DNA of 64,000 nucleotides from Aspidiotus rigidus (taxonomy: Eukaryota; Arthropoda; Insecta; Hemiptera; Diaspididae): contig JAVHKY010000056.1 in the NCBI GenBank assembly GCA_035079385.1, positions 806,001-870,000 on the forward strand, in the 5' to 3' direction. Below are positions 24,301 to 38,593 of the stretch, one piece after another. The position numbers and the translations under genes are program-made. Positions within the stretch are counted from its first letter, which is position 1. Each line of letters begins with the position of its first letter. The notes under the pieces were generated by a model. That model had not been told where the DNA came from and made no database searches. It saw only the letters and a list, made by a program, of their open reading frames with translations.

Positions 24301-27300
24301 TAAGAGTAGTTCAATGATCGAATATGAAAAGAAATGACCTGTTTGCGCGGACACAAATTTTCGATTTGAGAGGAAGGGGGCTCGCGTTTCGGGGAGACCC
24401 AAAGACGAAAATTTCAGGATGAGAAGAGGGGAGAGTTCAGACCTCGGAGCTTCGCACGAACATAAGTAAGGAGGGAAAAAGTGTAATATACAGACTTCAA
24501 TTCAAATACGTTAAATTTACCATCATAAAATTTTTTCACTATATATAAATGTATAATCTGTAAAAAGTGACTCTAGTTTGATTTCTAGAATTTGAGAAAT
24601 TTGCTTGAAAGTTTTATAATTTGAAATGAAAGGGACCCTGAAATTTGAATAAGCATCCTCTTGATACTAGAGCTGTGTGTATAATAAATTCTTCCAACGA
24701 GAGATCCTTGGCGAAAAATTCTATCAAAATTATCATTTAAGAACAACATTCTTTTATTTTATTCAAGAGAGAATACATAGGTAGGCCCTAACTGAACAAG
24801 ATCTAATTAATTACTCATCAGACCGATCATATAGCCGTATTCGTCGAACGTGCGTCAAAATCTGTACTAAAATAAGAAAGAACAAAATCGAGGACCATCA
24901 GTAGAACGAAAAACAACCATACTATAATTATTTATGGAATGGATTTTACTCGGACCAAATATAAAATTCTGTTACGACCGTTCAATGGTTGCGACAGGAA
25001 TTTTTGAATTAAATATGTACTGCAATCGGAGAACCTCCCCAAAAGAGAGTGAAAATATGATTAATGCTAACGATTCTTAAATTAGAATCTATTTTCCGTA
25101 TGTTTAAGTTTCATAAATTTTCAAGACCATTTTTTTTTAATTTTGAAAAACTGTAGCGAACAACTTCAATCTCATCAACGGATGTTGACGAAGTATACAG
25201 AAATTCTCTCAAAGAAGGTGGAGTAGAATTCACGCATTTAAAGCGAAAAGTTTCAAAATAACTTATTTAGTTTTTAATTGAAAAATACAAATTCTGATGG
25301 GAGATAAAATCTATTTTTGTCAAAAAGTGCGAATAAAACAATACCTCCATCCCTGCATAAAATAAAAGGGAGAAAAACAATCATTCTGCAGCCTTTTCTG
25401 CATAATGTACGCATCGGAAGCGCAGAGACAATGGGACGCGAATAACAAACCAACAACGCGTTGGGGAAAGTAGGTTGGTAGACATTCAGACACCATTGCG
25501 AAGTGTTCAATTATTTTGTATACATCCAGAACGTAGCTTTCCGAGTGGTAAGGTAAGTACGCCGCACCACCGCACCACGAGTGCAACTTACGCTAACGTA
25601 AAGAATGAAAAGAGAGAGAAAAAGACGACGCGCGTAAAGAAGAACACCATAGCCGGAGAAACGTTAACGGCAGCGGGGCGTGTTTACAAGCCTTAAGTGG
25701 GCCTGGTTGCGGGCGGCGCTACGAACGAGCTCGACGAGAACCGTAAAATGCCGAAGAGATTATTAGTTTCGGCCCAAACTTACTTGTATGCACGTAGTTT
25801 CGAAGTACGTTTGACCGACGCTGGGATATCCGTACCCGAGTATCGCTTATCGGCATGATCTTTTTTAACTTTTTTTTTTTTCATTCTTCCTTTCTTTTTT
25901 CGCACTTAATCCTCGTATAGATACGTGATAATAAATTTCCCAGGTGTTTTTTTTCTTTCTTATCTATTTTATCGATTTCATCGAAAGTTAGATATCGTAT
26001 CGACTTTCGCCCAGCAACAGTTGTTTAAATTTTTCTGCTGGATTTCTTCTCGTTTATACAAATGAAATTGAAAAATTTTATTTACACGTTTTCACGTGAA
26101 ATCAATGTGCGGGTTTCTTTTTCGACGGCCTTTTAAATTTTCGTTGTTTTTATGTATTTTCGATGTTTTATAAACTCGTATCGGTATAAATGTTCGTAAC
26201 GTTCTCGTTTTGTTTTTGTTCTTTTTTTCCTTTGTGATTTCTATATATTCTTCAAGATACATTGTTTGTTCTTCGTATATATGAACACCCACGATTATGA
26301 GTTTTGGCCAACGGACCCGGTGATTGCCACAAAAACGTCCAAGGTAAGAAATGAATTCTATATAAGATTGCTTGCTGGATGACGTTTCATAAATATAGGG
26401 AGAACTATACATTCAGTGCAATATCAGTCCCAAATTATCTCTGGTTAGGTTTTAGTTGATCAATGCAATTAGCAATGATAACCATTCATCGGGACAATTT
26501 GTTAGCGGACATTTGCTAGAGACTCTTACTTATCATAGGAATAGGCTATCAAAACTCATACAAATGTACTATCTCTAAAGCTATCTACACCCTCTGTATA
26601 ATACCTAACTTGAATGCTGTACGAGGTCTCCTCGTGCACAACTGTGTATTAATTATGCCCTACGAAGATCGCTATTTCTTTAAAGCCACAGAATACAGAA
26701 ATCAACGATAAACAGGACAGGGAAACATTAACCAGTTTATCTATATATCTAAATAATATGCATATAGAAGGTAAATAAATGAATAAATAGGTATGCGATG
26801 AAACTTTGATGCAAATAACCTGTATACCCAGCAGTTTCGATTTGTTCATCTTCCATACTTCCATTGATTTTATTTACGGGAAGATAGCACTGTATGATAC
26901 CCAGAGACTGATGATACCAGAGGCTTGAGACAGAGGGAATGAAATTTGAAAAACGAACGAATTTTTATATACTAACTGCTTCGATAGACGAATACAAATG
27001 TTGCCAAAATTTTGGTAATGAAAATGAGATGAGATCATCACGGTCATAAGTTATCATAAAAATTCCAAACTCTTTTCTCAACTTTCGCTAGACTTTATAA
27101 GGCTGTTGCAAAAGCGTATCAGAATCTTGAGCTTAATATGGAATATCTCGGGTTCGGGTCTCGACGAGGTGGTCAAATTTTTCGCTCGAGTTTTTCATTC
27201 ACCAACAACCCCCTCCCTCCCCTTGTACTTGCTAAATTCACGGAGATCAATCAATAATTCAAATAATACTTCATTCTCAATGATATTTACCTATTTTTTC

Positions 27301-30300
27301 ATGTTTGTAGTTATATGATGTAGATGAAAGTTGTGAGAGTTCCCAGAGTATCAGTCTTGATTCATAGATTTCTTCACAAAAAATGAAAAGGACGAAACAA
27401 CGATGAAACTTATGTAGATTATACAGTCTGAAAACGTACATACGGTTATGTATGTTAATCATATAATGTTTTATAACCTGGTTCTTCGTCTCGTCTTCAG
27501 TATTCAAAATTCATATTCACCGAACTGAATAACAAAATATTGTAAAATATTTCATCAGAAAATTTTAGGTGATGAATGTTATCTTCATTAACAATTCGAA
27601 CTGAAAGTAAAGAAAAATTTAAATCTTGTTGGAGGGTAATAGTGACAGAAGATAATCGTCAAATTCAGCGGAAAAGTTGAACTTCAGTTCATTATAGGTA
27701 CATTTGAGGAACTCCACTATCTACCATTACGTATACGTTACTCAACCTCCAGCTGTCAAACATATGGCAAAACGTCGCCAAAATAGCTCATGCTGTAGAA
27801 CGTATATGTAGATGAGATACAGATATGGAAAATATCCGCAAGTTGTTATTCGAACTGAGAGTGTGGAAGAGTCGCTTTCTACAATATCAATTGTGTGAAA
27901 AAAGTGGATTGCTAAAAACGTGCACACTCCGATTCGAACGGAAAAGGATTTGTCTTCGAAAAATTTAGCACTTTAATAAACTTCATTCTCTTCAGTTTTT
28001 CTCCGAAATACTGTTATTTTGTGGAATTTCCAGGTGGCGCGCCAACATCTCTTTCAATCTTTAAACATTTTTAATACCCATAAAACTTCTCTTATCTAAA
28101 CGCTTCATCAAAATGGACTAGTTATTCTCTTATCGACAATTTCTCCCTCATCCATTCCACATTATTCCTCCCCAAAGTCACCCCTATATTTTACGTGTGC
28201 CGAAGCCTCTTATTTCCTCCTCACCTACAGTACAACCTCGATTAATGTCAGGTATTCAACCAGGGGTGAATCGAGAAGAAAATTATAGGACAGGAATTCT
28301 AATTTTTTAATGAAGAATAACCCGATAGTATGACCTATTTTTTCACTGATTTTTTTCTTTCTGAATTTTTCTCCTTTTTTTCCTTTTTTTTTTTCTTCTT
28401 TCTTTGGGTGGAAGAGAAATAAGATTAGTGACTGAGATTGAAGAAGGAGATTTCTCGAGTTTTACAAGATAAAATCAATTTTTCATCGTATGATTTTAAA
28501 TTAAAACTGTACGTGGTTAAACAATCAAGAACGAAAAGGCCAAATTTGGTTGAAATTTAAATATTGATCACAGGGTACCTATTCATTGAAAAAATTTTTT
28601 TAGTAGAAAAAACTGCCCGAGAATCATGCGACATATTGATTTCATGTCCATGTGTTGTGAAAGCAGGTGTAAAAATTAATTAATTGAGATTCTACGAATG
28701 GTTTCACGTATCAATTTTGGGTAAAAACTGAAAATTGCGACAAAATCTAATTTTTGAACGATCATGATATGTATTAGAGTACATGACAGAAATGCAGAAG
28801 TTTCAAAGCGCGACAGAAACTTGAAGCAAAGCTATAAAAACGAAAAATTATGAAAAGATTTTCAAATCATACATAATTTAACTGATTTTACAATCATATA
28901 TTCTGTGAAAAAAAAATTTTGCTTTTCGATCACCTCGCAGATTACCGTATTTCGAGAAACTTATTGAAATTAACTTCGTTCGAGACCTTACATTTTTACT
29001 GTCTCCTAGGCCGGCCCAAATACCTGTATAAAAAATGAAGAGAGAAACCCAAAAACACTACATTGCCTCTTTTGAGAGATTAGTTCCTAATGGAGAACTT
29101 TTTGAAATTCAATATTTTATACTAATCATATACCGTACGATTGTCAAAATATTATCGTTCTCTCTTCCTTTCTCAAGCCTGATTTCCAAGCACAAATCGC
29201 GAAATTAACCTCTTTTAAACAAGAATTCCTTTAAATATGTTTTTTCGCCTGAAAATAAATGCGTCACAAAAGAATTCATAGGCTTGATAACCATTTCAGA
29301 AACTTGTTTTATTACGAGCGTGTATGCTGATATGACTTTCAAGTATTGTACCATCAGCAGTCAAATTCATTCATATCAATAACTAGGGAATCGAATTACA
29401 AACTATTATCCATCTCTCATTCTACTTCTTTTTTCTGTTTTCTTTTTTTTCGCCTCTTTTTTTCATTTCTTTTATTCTATAATACCTTACCTACGAATTC
29501 AGAGTTACTTGATATATACCAAGCAGCGGGGGTTTGAATGCGGCGCGGCGCCATCGCCACGAGTTGTGCCAAACCGAGACTTGTGCTATGCAACCTGATA
29601 CAGCGCTGATGCATCTCTCAGTTATTTGCTGGACAGTACATACCGATGTGCATAGAAAAAATTGTGAACATCATTAGAAGTAATAATTACACGAAAATCG
29701 TAATAAACAAACGATTTTTCAAATCGAGTGCACAGACGACAACAGTTGGCGTACGGTTTGCACGAGAAATCATTCAGTCGTATTTGTTACAAGCTTGTTT
29801 CTAATAGACGTGACAACGTGAGGAAGACGTCGCGGGTATACGAATACCGATGATAAATACATTTCTTTTTTACAAATTATAGCTTCGAAAAGATTCGAAA
29901 GAAATTACGTCAATACGCGACTGTACGGCTGAAATCATATACACAGCTATACAGCCTAACATTTTCATAGAGTAGAATAATAATTTAAACCATGACGGGA
30001 TTGATGTAAATATATAAATAAGATTGAAACGTTGCAAAGTTTGTTCAGGTACTCCCAAACATTGAACTTAGCGTCCGTTACGCCTAAGCAGGCATCATTA
30101 ATTGAACAAGAAGACAGAATATCGTGAAAAAATCGTGAATACAGAATTTGAACGAAAGAGAATGAAGATCGCTCAGGTATACGCACAAAAAAAATATGTT
30201 CGAATAGTATGCAAGGTTAGTCAGCCTAGGATAGATGAGAATAGGGTCAGATTGAATGAATTTTCTCTGAACCTAAACTTTCCAATGATGCGGTCATTGT

Positions 30301-33300
30301 CCTCGCTTGGTGGACATATTGTAAGCAAGGTCCTCTGATGATTTTCGGTTGAAAGAAAAAATAAGTAGCGCGTTTTTGTGCCGGAGGGTTGAATGAAATA
30401 ATTGTCGCATCAAATATAATAAGTTTTGTGAAAATTTTGAAAATAAATAGAGACAGTGAAGCTCTCCGCAGACCACAGAGTGAACAATATGTAGTAATCT
30501 TCACAAGCTTGTAATTTGGACTCAGAATCGTGAACTTCTTTTTCCTAATCGCTACAGCAAAAATTTCACGATTCTCGTAGCAAGATGTGACGCGATGGAC
30601 TTCTCTAGATCTCACAATATGCACCAATAGAAGCATACTTCTAAGAAAAGAAGCGGGTGGTGTTTGTATTCATGCTATAATAGACAGCAATTATCGTGAT
30701 AGAATTTGAAGCGAGCAGAGAAGAAAAGGGAAATGATAGTGAAAAATGCCAACTCAAATCAACATTTGTTACCCAACGAAATTTTAATTTCGCTCACAAG
30801 ACGTATTATTCGTTCATGTACGCATTCTTTTTACGCTTTTTAGTAAATTAAGAGAGAGATACTCGAAGAAGTAAGCGATAATAAAAACCGCACTTAAAGG
30901 AGTGAACAATAATCACAAAACTGCTGAAGTCTTTCAGAGATGGCGCGGCGTCTACATCGACCGATGTCATAGTCCACGGGAAGTCATTCTGATGTCTTAT
31001 TGCCTATAAGATTTCTACGTTTAATAGCTTGATCCATCGACTGATTTATATTTCTTTTGAGTCAGGCTGCTTTCCATAAGGAACTGATGACGATAAAACA
31101 CGAGGCCCATGTGGACATTGATTTCATGTTTCGCAGGAAGATCACGAGAAAATGTATCGTCTCGAATACCTCCCTCCCCCGTGAAATGAACTGAGGTAAT
31201 GGGATGCGTTGGAGTAGGCTTCTATTTCTGGAGAAGTTTTCCCTGCCGCTGGGTCGTGTCCTTCGCCCTTTTGGTTTCCATCCAGTGTTGTAGAAGGTCA
31301 TTACGGTGAAAAGTTTGTTAAGTTGAAAGACACCGTCCCGCTGCTTGAGAAGGGTGGGGTGCGTAGGGCAGCTTTTTGGAACTGCCGTGGCGTATACATA
31401 GAAGAGACTAATCGTTGACCTAAAAAATTAGAGAGGCCAAGCATAAGAAAGCTCGGAAAAAAGGTGACGCGGTAGAATCGGCATTTGCGAATCATCGAAT
31501 CATAAGTGACCATACTTTCAGGGGGAGGGGGTCGGAAGTTCTCCTTTACAAGGAGAATTCGTAATTTAGACGCACAGCGCTTGAAAATAGTGACGTCGCG
31601 TCGTCATTGTACGAAACGGGTATATTCCTGATGATGGGTTGATTGAATTACTTTACAAGAATGATTCACATTTTTATGACTCGCTACTTCAGTTCTGATT
31701 TCAATGGATGTTCTCATATTTGTTGTCGTTGGCTTAGTTGCTATCATGTCTTGCTGGATCATGGTTGTTGAACCGAAAGCGCTCGTGACTTATTTGGTAA
31801 TTGTTTCTGCGGTTTTTGTAATTATTGCCAACTCCTTTAAGTCTATAACTTGGAGAATCGTATAAACTCAATCTTTTAGCGAAGTTTGGTCAACTTCATA
31901 GCAATTTTGCTGGATCGACTTAAAAATCTTGCGGGGGAGAGGCTATCCCACTTGTAATCCACTTCGACATACGACTCTGGTAATACATTGTCCGTCGTAT
32001 AGCAGAGGTTTCGCTATAGCAGAATGTGTGAGAGGGTTTGCCATAGTAGACTATTGAATAAGGACTAGCGAGAAAAGTATCGCGACGGTATCAGATTTCA
32101 TACTCGGTAATTATACTCTTAATCATGTTTTAATCTTGAAATCACATCAGCACATTAGGTCTGTTTACTATATCTGCTCCTTTCATCAAGATGGTCTTTC
32201 CTTGCGAGTCATGTACGGGCAAGTACAAACGTACAGGGTACAAATGTATGATTTTATTGATTACACTGGCAATAGTAGAAGAATTTTTAGTAGTATATAA
32301 TACCGAAATAAAAGTTGTTTCACATACTTGTTTTGGGTGATGTCGGACAATTTCTTCTTTGAAAAAATTATTTGCATGGAAAAAAAAAAACAAAAAAAGA
32401 TTCAAGTTTTATTTAATATACAGTTCGATAGGTGCCGGTGCGGAGAGGAAGAATACTGAAACTTCCATTAGCCGCTGCATTTACTAAAATGAGAGGAATT
32501 TCCATCGTAAAAAACAGCGCTGAGTGCTCAACTCACAGAAATCGCAAATGGAGACATTCTTTCATCATTCGAATGGTGAAAATTGACGTTTTTGTAAACT
32601 GAGGTCTCAGCACAGTATATTTTGATGCATTCGTTACTGACGAAGAGAAGTTCAGAGCGCGGAATATCAACAACTGCATTTGCATTTAGTCGGAAGTAAT
32701 AAATTTTGACACCATTGATGAAGGAGAGTAACATCCAAAGACTAACGGATACCCGCTACAGACTGAATGTGATGCATTTCTCTAGAGGAGTGATATAATC
32801 TGTTAAAATATCATTTTCAATGCTCCTATGAAAGAGATATAAGAGTGAAACATTAACGCAGGGAACGTGTGTAATAAACGCCTCAAATCTGCAAGTGAAA
32901 TTTATATAATATTTACTTTAATAAACCGGCAAAATTTAGAGAAAAAAATGGAGATATTATGCAAATTTCCTTGATCTATAAATCCAGGAGGCGTGAGAGA
33001 ATTGATCAACGCTCATCTGGGTTCTCTAATTCAAATGCCTCAAGACTTTCAACGCGCCCCAAAACCATTGAACTTTCATCCCCACCACTGCTCATGAGCG
33101 CGACAAAAGCATTTCGAACAAAAACCATTTATCTAGACTTTCTCGCAAATGTGTACAATTTCCATGTTTCAAATCGGTATCTTCTGAACAAATAAACTTT
33201 ACGTGAGCAAAAAATACGAAGAAAAATCTCGTAAGAATCTATCTTCATAGAACATGAAGTAACTGTCTGAAGTATCAATCTGTAACTCAAACGTATTGTC

Positions 33301-35530
33301 AACTTTTTTCTTCATGCAGTAAAAATTTATCATAAGTGAACTCAAGATCATTATCGAAAGTATATGATGAAGTTCAAAATTATTTTGATCATCGGGTGAA
33401 AAAAAACTAATCCAGTACTATCTTCAGTATTCGAGAATTTTCGCGAAAAATTTAATCCATCTGTCCGCAATTTTTCAAGACTATTCTTTCGTTTCTGCAA
33501 AGTTAGAGACTCAATAGAATCGCAAATTGATTTGAAGGCACTTATATTTGATTTACTCGATAATGTAGTTCTGTTTTACAATATACACAATCATATATAC
33601 TGTCAAAATTCAGAAAACGCCAACAAAGTAACATGTCAGACTGATTCCGCCCCCTCCACTTCTGTAAGTCTATTTTGTAAATCTTGAATAATTAAATTTT
33701 ACACGCGTAGAATAGGTCATACATTGTGTGTATTATTGAGATACTGAAGAATTACTTTGAAAGATTCCGTAGTATATTTTTTGTTTCCCAGTAAGCGTCT
33801 TGTCGACCTCAGTCTACGAAATTCGCTTTGCTTAGATGAACTTTTTAGCATTAGCAATATACCACCCGCTTGTCACTCTAATGTATTCATCTACATCTAT
33901 GTATAATCCAATTTTTCACGTCTTCGTACGCGCGTAAAATCAGTTTACATACAATTTTCTTTCTTTATTTGTAAGTAATTATTGAACCAGAGCTAGGAAC
34001 TGTACACCAATAATAATTAGTATTTTGTCGCATGATGTGTTGGTAAAGAGCGATGATGACGCAAAATTAATTTTCGCCTTTGATTGACGGTTGTCCCTCA
34101 AATCTCCCGCAGAGGGTTTAGACGTGAAAGACCTTTTATGCGGTACTTATTAAAAGATTTTTATCTGCTGCGCAGAGCGCTGTTGTATTATCATACGATG
34201 GGAAAGGTAAAATCTTATTTCGACGTATAGCCTATTTCCAGTTCCTTCTCGTCTGTATGACTATTATAGCTCTCTTATAATTCATATCCTACGCGTGGAA
34301 AAAACCGCACTACGAACATGATTTGTGGATATTGTTATGAGGTTTGGTTATATATTATCAAAATATTGTTATTGTTGTTGACGAGTATATTTTTCATGAA
34401 TTTTTGCATCATGCACATCGAGTAAGCATGAACGTCAACGTTGACTGGATCTAGGCCGGAGATCACTCGCTCAGTTGAATCTCCGACGTACGTACCTATA
34501 TAGTATTATTTTGACTCGTAATACCAATTGGATTGGCCTCCTGTGGTTGGTTGATGAAACGTCATGGTAACGTACACATTGCTACAATAAGTAGGCTCAT
34601 GATGCTAATTAGAGGAACCGTACGCACGAAAATGCATGTTTTTTTTAGCACGCATGTTTGAAATCTGTGAATGAAAAGGGAATTGATTCTCATACGTTAT
34701 TATACGTCTACTTAACACATACTGGTTCTCTGATATATTGCTATGAAAATATTGATACACATAGATTTGGAGAGTGCATCACGTGGAACCCAACCTATGT
34801 AATTGATCTACATGAATACCTAAGGGAATTTTTTTTTTTGCCAAATTCACGACCGGGAGCAACATCTTTTGAGGTGTTTCTAGGATAATTTTGATTGACA
34901 TTATCAGATTCTTGCAAAGATATTCAATTGAACCATGGGAAATATTTCTTAGTAATCTGCACCCCCGTCAAGTACCGCTATGGTATTTCATTCCTTCACA
35001 AATCAGACTCGATCTCATGTAATAATAGCAACTATCGAGAACTTATCAGTCACACTATCTCAAAATTGTATGACCAAGTTACACTAATGACAAAAATCAC
35101 AATAAGGAGACACAAGCACTCGTAACATGTAATCTAGTCGGAAAAAAAATACACAATTCACAGAATTCAAAATTTGGATTCAAAATGAAAAGCGAGAACG
35201 CAAAACAAAAACGAACATATTTGAAAAATAAAAATAATTAAAATTTACAAAGACCAGAATAAAACAAAAGTAAAACAAATTGTAGAGTTTATCGTGAATT
35301 GATTTGAACCGACAAAGAAAATTTCCGGCTAAGAAGAACTACTCAAAAAATAAGATTACATCAATGGCTCCAAAGCAAGATCTAAAATAAGGTCATACAA
35401 ACTCGCCAATCACCACTTTAGCATTTACTTCTTGACGAAGTTCCATCTCCAACAACTTGTATAGTGACCTTACGGATTGAAAAATTTCTTACTACAGTAT
35501 CCAATTGACTTTCTTTCCTCTTATTTTGAT
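21301..35530. other. Long non-coding stretch with scattered element fragments
   Basis: No gene is supported over 14 kb. A pogo/Tigger-like end (CAGTACAACCTCGATTA) is at 28,228-28,244 without a partner end. A second such fragment is at about 31,994-32,020, where TATAGC and GCTATA form a small hairpin. A CpG-rich patch is at about 25,540-25,760 and includes a donor-like GGTAAGGTAAGT. A 12-bp palindrome (GTCAACGTTGAC) is at 34,434-34,445, followed by a CGGAGAT/ATCTCCG hairpin and a RUNX-like TGTGGTT site near 34,543. All of these are weak indications. Confidence 0.4.
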
Positions 35531-35766
35531 GATTTTTTTTTTTAATTTTAGGAGCATTTTAAACTGTATGATGGTTATTTGCTGTGTTACAAACTTATTG
35601 GTACAACTTAAATTAGGTACGGTATTGTTGAGATAGAATTACAACGGATTGGAATAGTGATCGTGACAGAGATAAAAGGAATTAGTCGATGTTTCATATG
35701 AATTTGTAAAATTGAGTAGTACATTTAAGTAAGTTAGAATTGAGTTTATGGTTTCACAGTTGTTGT

Positions 35767-37900
35767 TCAGTGCTGGGCATTGGGAGATATATTTAGGGAG
35801 GATCGGATGTGTTGTACGACTGCAGGGTATGAGGAAAAATGTTCAAACAATAAATTATTTTGGAAACAATGAGGGCATGATGGAGGAGCGAGGATAAGTA
35901 TGAGTAAGACGAGTGTGGCCTATTCTTAGCCGGAGTAAAATGACCTCTCGTCTAGAATTTCGGTAGGATGAGAACCAAAATGTGGGTTTACTTTGATTTC
36001 TCTTAATTTGTTATCGATTGATTCTCCCAAGACGAGCACCAAAGATCTTGTGATAATGAAGCGTAATATGCGTTCAAGTCTTTTTTAGGTGATAGAATTG
36101 GATCGGTTATTTTTGGTAGCGAAATAGCCTTTTTGGCCGCTTCATCCACGGCAAAAACGGGAAATCGACAGGTGAGAGTTTATTGATTGAATTGTATGAC
36201 GTGCAATGAAAATACTTTGAGTCAAGGGATTATTTGAGAAGGGATCAGTCATAGCTTGAAGAGAGGAGAGAGAATCTGTTGGTATATTTTTGTTCCGATT
36301 GGTGATAAACAGGCTAAAATTCCGTTTAATTCAGCGGTGTAGACTGGTGCGGTATCTCGTAAACGATCTCGTTTACAAAGAACGCGTATCCCACTTTAGG
36401 ATTGTGTTTTCAACCACTTGTGAAACAGATAGTATGATTGAGGAATTCGTTGAGTAGTTTTAAAATGTGTTGCCTGAAGACTGATTTCTCAATTTTAGGA
36501 ACTTCTGTAAGGTCTCGTCAAATGTCGGGAATGATTAAAAGCCAAAGGGGAGAAGTTGAATTTTGAGCTTATGAATGAGAAAGTGAGGATTTTAAGTGTG
36601 TGTGAATATACCTCGAATTAAGTTGAGATAAAATGGATTTGCGAATCGAGAGATGGGGGAATTGAAATATATAGTAACAAGAAGTTTTGAGATGAGAATT
36701 GTTCGACTCACATAGAGAGGGGATTCAGCCGGTTCCGCACACAAGTTCAGTTTAGGATTCGTTCTGAATGCTCCAAGCGAGTTTGAGACATGAGGTTTGG
36801 ATTGTGTCTAAAAGCGATAGTGTAGTCCCGCTGGCTAGACTATACTTAGGGATCCGTAATCCAGCCGGGGTCGAACAAAACTTTTCTGTAGATTCAGTAG
36901 CAATTTTTGGTTGCATCTTGTGCGATGATGAGAGACTGCACGTAGACATTTGGCTTTTAGTGATTTAATCTGAGAAACCCATGATAATTTTCGATAAAGT
37001 AAGAATTCTAAAAATTTAGGTGATTTTGTGATTTTAATTTCGAAGTTTTGAAGAAAAAGGGGTAACATAGATGGAGAAGGTTTCTTCTTACGGAAGACGA
37101 CTAGAAATGTTTTGTTTTTTTAGGAGAATTGGAATCCGCGTTCCGACGACCATGTTAAAAATTGTCCAGGTTTTTTTGTTGTAAAAGTCGATAAGCCCTT
37201 CCAGGATTGGTGGAAAGGAGTGAGAGGCTGTAGTCGTTCGCGAAAGTCTTTGTGAGATTGGGTAATCTGTGTCAAGCGGGAGATCATTTATGGCTACCAG
37301 GGAAAGGAGGACACTGAGAACCCATTCTTGTGGGACACCATTTTCGACTATGTAATATGAAGAAGATTGTTTCTGTAATCTGACTGATATGTAAGAAATT
37401 TTGTAAAATTTTTCCTAGATTACCTTTAAGACCGAAATTGTATAGTTTTTGGCATTTATAATGTCTCGAAACCAGAAGATATACTTCTTGGAGATGAAAG
37501 AATATAGAGTACAGGGAGGAGTTTGAGAGAAAATCTTGTTCGACTTGGTTTTGAAGGTCTACAAGAGCTTGGATGGTGTTTTGACCTTTTCCGGAACCAT
37601 ATTGAATTGTTGATGATAAGTTATTTTGCTCCAGGAACCACCAGAGTCGTTTATTAATTATTTTCTGAAATAGTTTGCCCAACATATTGCGAAGAGCGAT
37701 GGGTCGGTGATAGAGGGGTTTGTGTTAGGTTTCAAACACAGGGAAGGATGAAGGCTAGTTTCCAATCTGAGGGGTAAGTACCTTGTGATACGATATTATT
37801 GGAGAGTGAAAGAAGATATTCGAGAGCACTTGGATGTAAATTTTCTAGCACACGAACATAAATGTTGTCAGGTCCTGGGTCATGATTGTTACCAATACGA
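35767..37900 (-). pseudogene. I-type non-LTR retrotransposon (LINE) ORF2, degenerate, 5'-truncated
   Basis: Minus-strand pieces in order: GPDNIYVRVLENLHPSALEY from about 37,880; YHRPIALRNMLGKLF near 37,710; WFLEQNNLSSTIQYGSGKGQ near 37,620, all reverse-transcriptase motifs; FANDYSL at 37,224-37,244 in place of the catalytic FADD box; KLSWVSQIKSLKAKCLRAVS near 36,940 (thumb); TAELNGILACL then PTDSLSSLQAMTDP near 36,330-36,240, which is RNase H; and RLRIGHTRLTH near 35,905-35,935, the C-terminal motif of I-related LINEs. The frame ends at 35,767. Several frameshifts and the D-to-N change in the polymerase box show it is dead. A T-run at about 35,531 may be its 3' tail. The 5' half (endonuclease and ORF1) is missing. 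Confidence 0.9.
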
Positions 37901-37924
37901 ACAAGAAAATTTTGTTTTTTCCAG

Positions 37925-38339
37925 TAATAGCGAAAAAGTATTATTCACTTTGAAACGGATCAACCCTGTTAGTGGAGAAAATATTCTCTCTTCAACTGTT
38001 TCATTCGCATATAGAGTTCAAAAATTTATTTCACGCGTGAGTCATGATTATGCCGGCGCAGAAAAGAAGGAGCAACCACCAGATGCCTTTGAAAACGAAA
38101 CTGAACAGGAAAATGAAAAAGATCTAATCCCCAGTAGCCAGAATTGCAGATTCTGCGCAGTACGCAGATGAATTCCTTGCGAGCTGCCAGCAGCGATTGA
38201 AATAGAAAGCTTTTTTGAAGAAATTTATACGCTGGCTTTAACGCGTAATCCTATATCCGTAGACCAGATCGAGAATAGAGCGCTTTTTTTGTCATTACAG
38301 GTCAAGTCTGCCATAGGCTGTACAACTACCAACAAGTGA
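37925..38339 (+). CDS. Coding-like tract, possible terminal exon or retro-copy; function unknown
   Basis: A polypyrimidine tract ending in TTTTTTCCAG at 37,915-37,924 could be a splice acceptor. The following frame runs NSEKVLFTLKRINPVSGENI... to a TGA at 38,169-38,171, with SSQNCRFCAVRR just before it. The same frame then continues for 55 codons (IPCELPAAIEIESFFEEIYT...) to a second TGA at 38,337. The polar, non-repetitive protein is unlike translations of nearby AT-rich DNA. It is followed by an A-rich tract with AATAAA at 38,540-38,595, so it could be a retrotransposed copy. It may overlap the truncated 5' end of the LINE. No family was recognised. Confidence 0.3.
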
Positions 38340-38539
38340 CTCAACGATCAGATTGCCTAGAAAACTGTATCTAGGAGACTGAGTGAGGTGATTTTAAAGA
38401 TTTTTCAACTCTTTTCGGTGAGATATCGTGAGGTTTAGCTTGACTACTTTTCCCCCCACCCATCTCGCGGGAGATTTCTCAATGTGCTCCTTTTTCGAGT
38501 AAATACGGCAATTTGATGCTTGATTGTGTTAAATTTATC

Positions 38540-38593
38540 GAAAAAAAAAAATTAAAAATAAAACTAAAAAAAACTAAAAAAAAAAAAATTTAC
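38540..38593 (+). repeat. A-rich tract
   Basis: Interrupted poly-A (runs of 7 to 13 A separated by TT or CT) containing AATAAA. It lies about 200 bp downstream of the coding-like tract and could be a retroposon tail or simple low-complexity DNA. Confidence 0.5.

Noticed and set aside
25474..25696. CpG-rich frame with a donor-like GGTAAGGTAAGT
   Set aside because: No acceptor, start context or homology; could be a promoter patch, but evidence is too thin to call an exon.
28228..28244. pogo/Tigger-like terminus CAGTACAACCTCGATTA
   Set aside because: Only one end is present and no transposase or partner end was found, so no element can be bounded.
30337..30365. Hammerhead-like CTGATGA followed by a TTTC/GAAA stem and GAAA
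   Set aside because: Stem II is weak, and there is no stem III or cleavage triplet; most likely chance in AT-rich DNA.
31062..31513. Two adjacent minus-strand frames, one with GRRTRPSGRENFSRNRS
   Set aside because: Suggestive of old coding sequence but no family recognised and the frames do not join; left uncalled.
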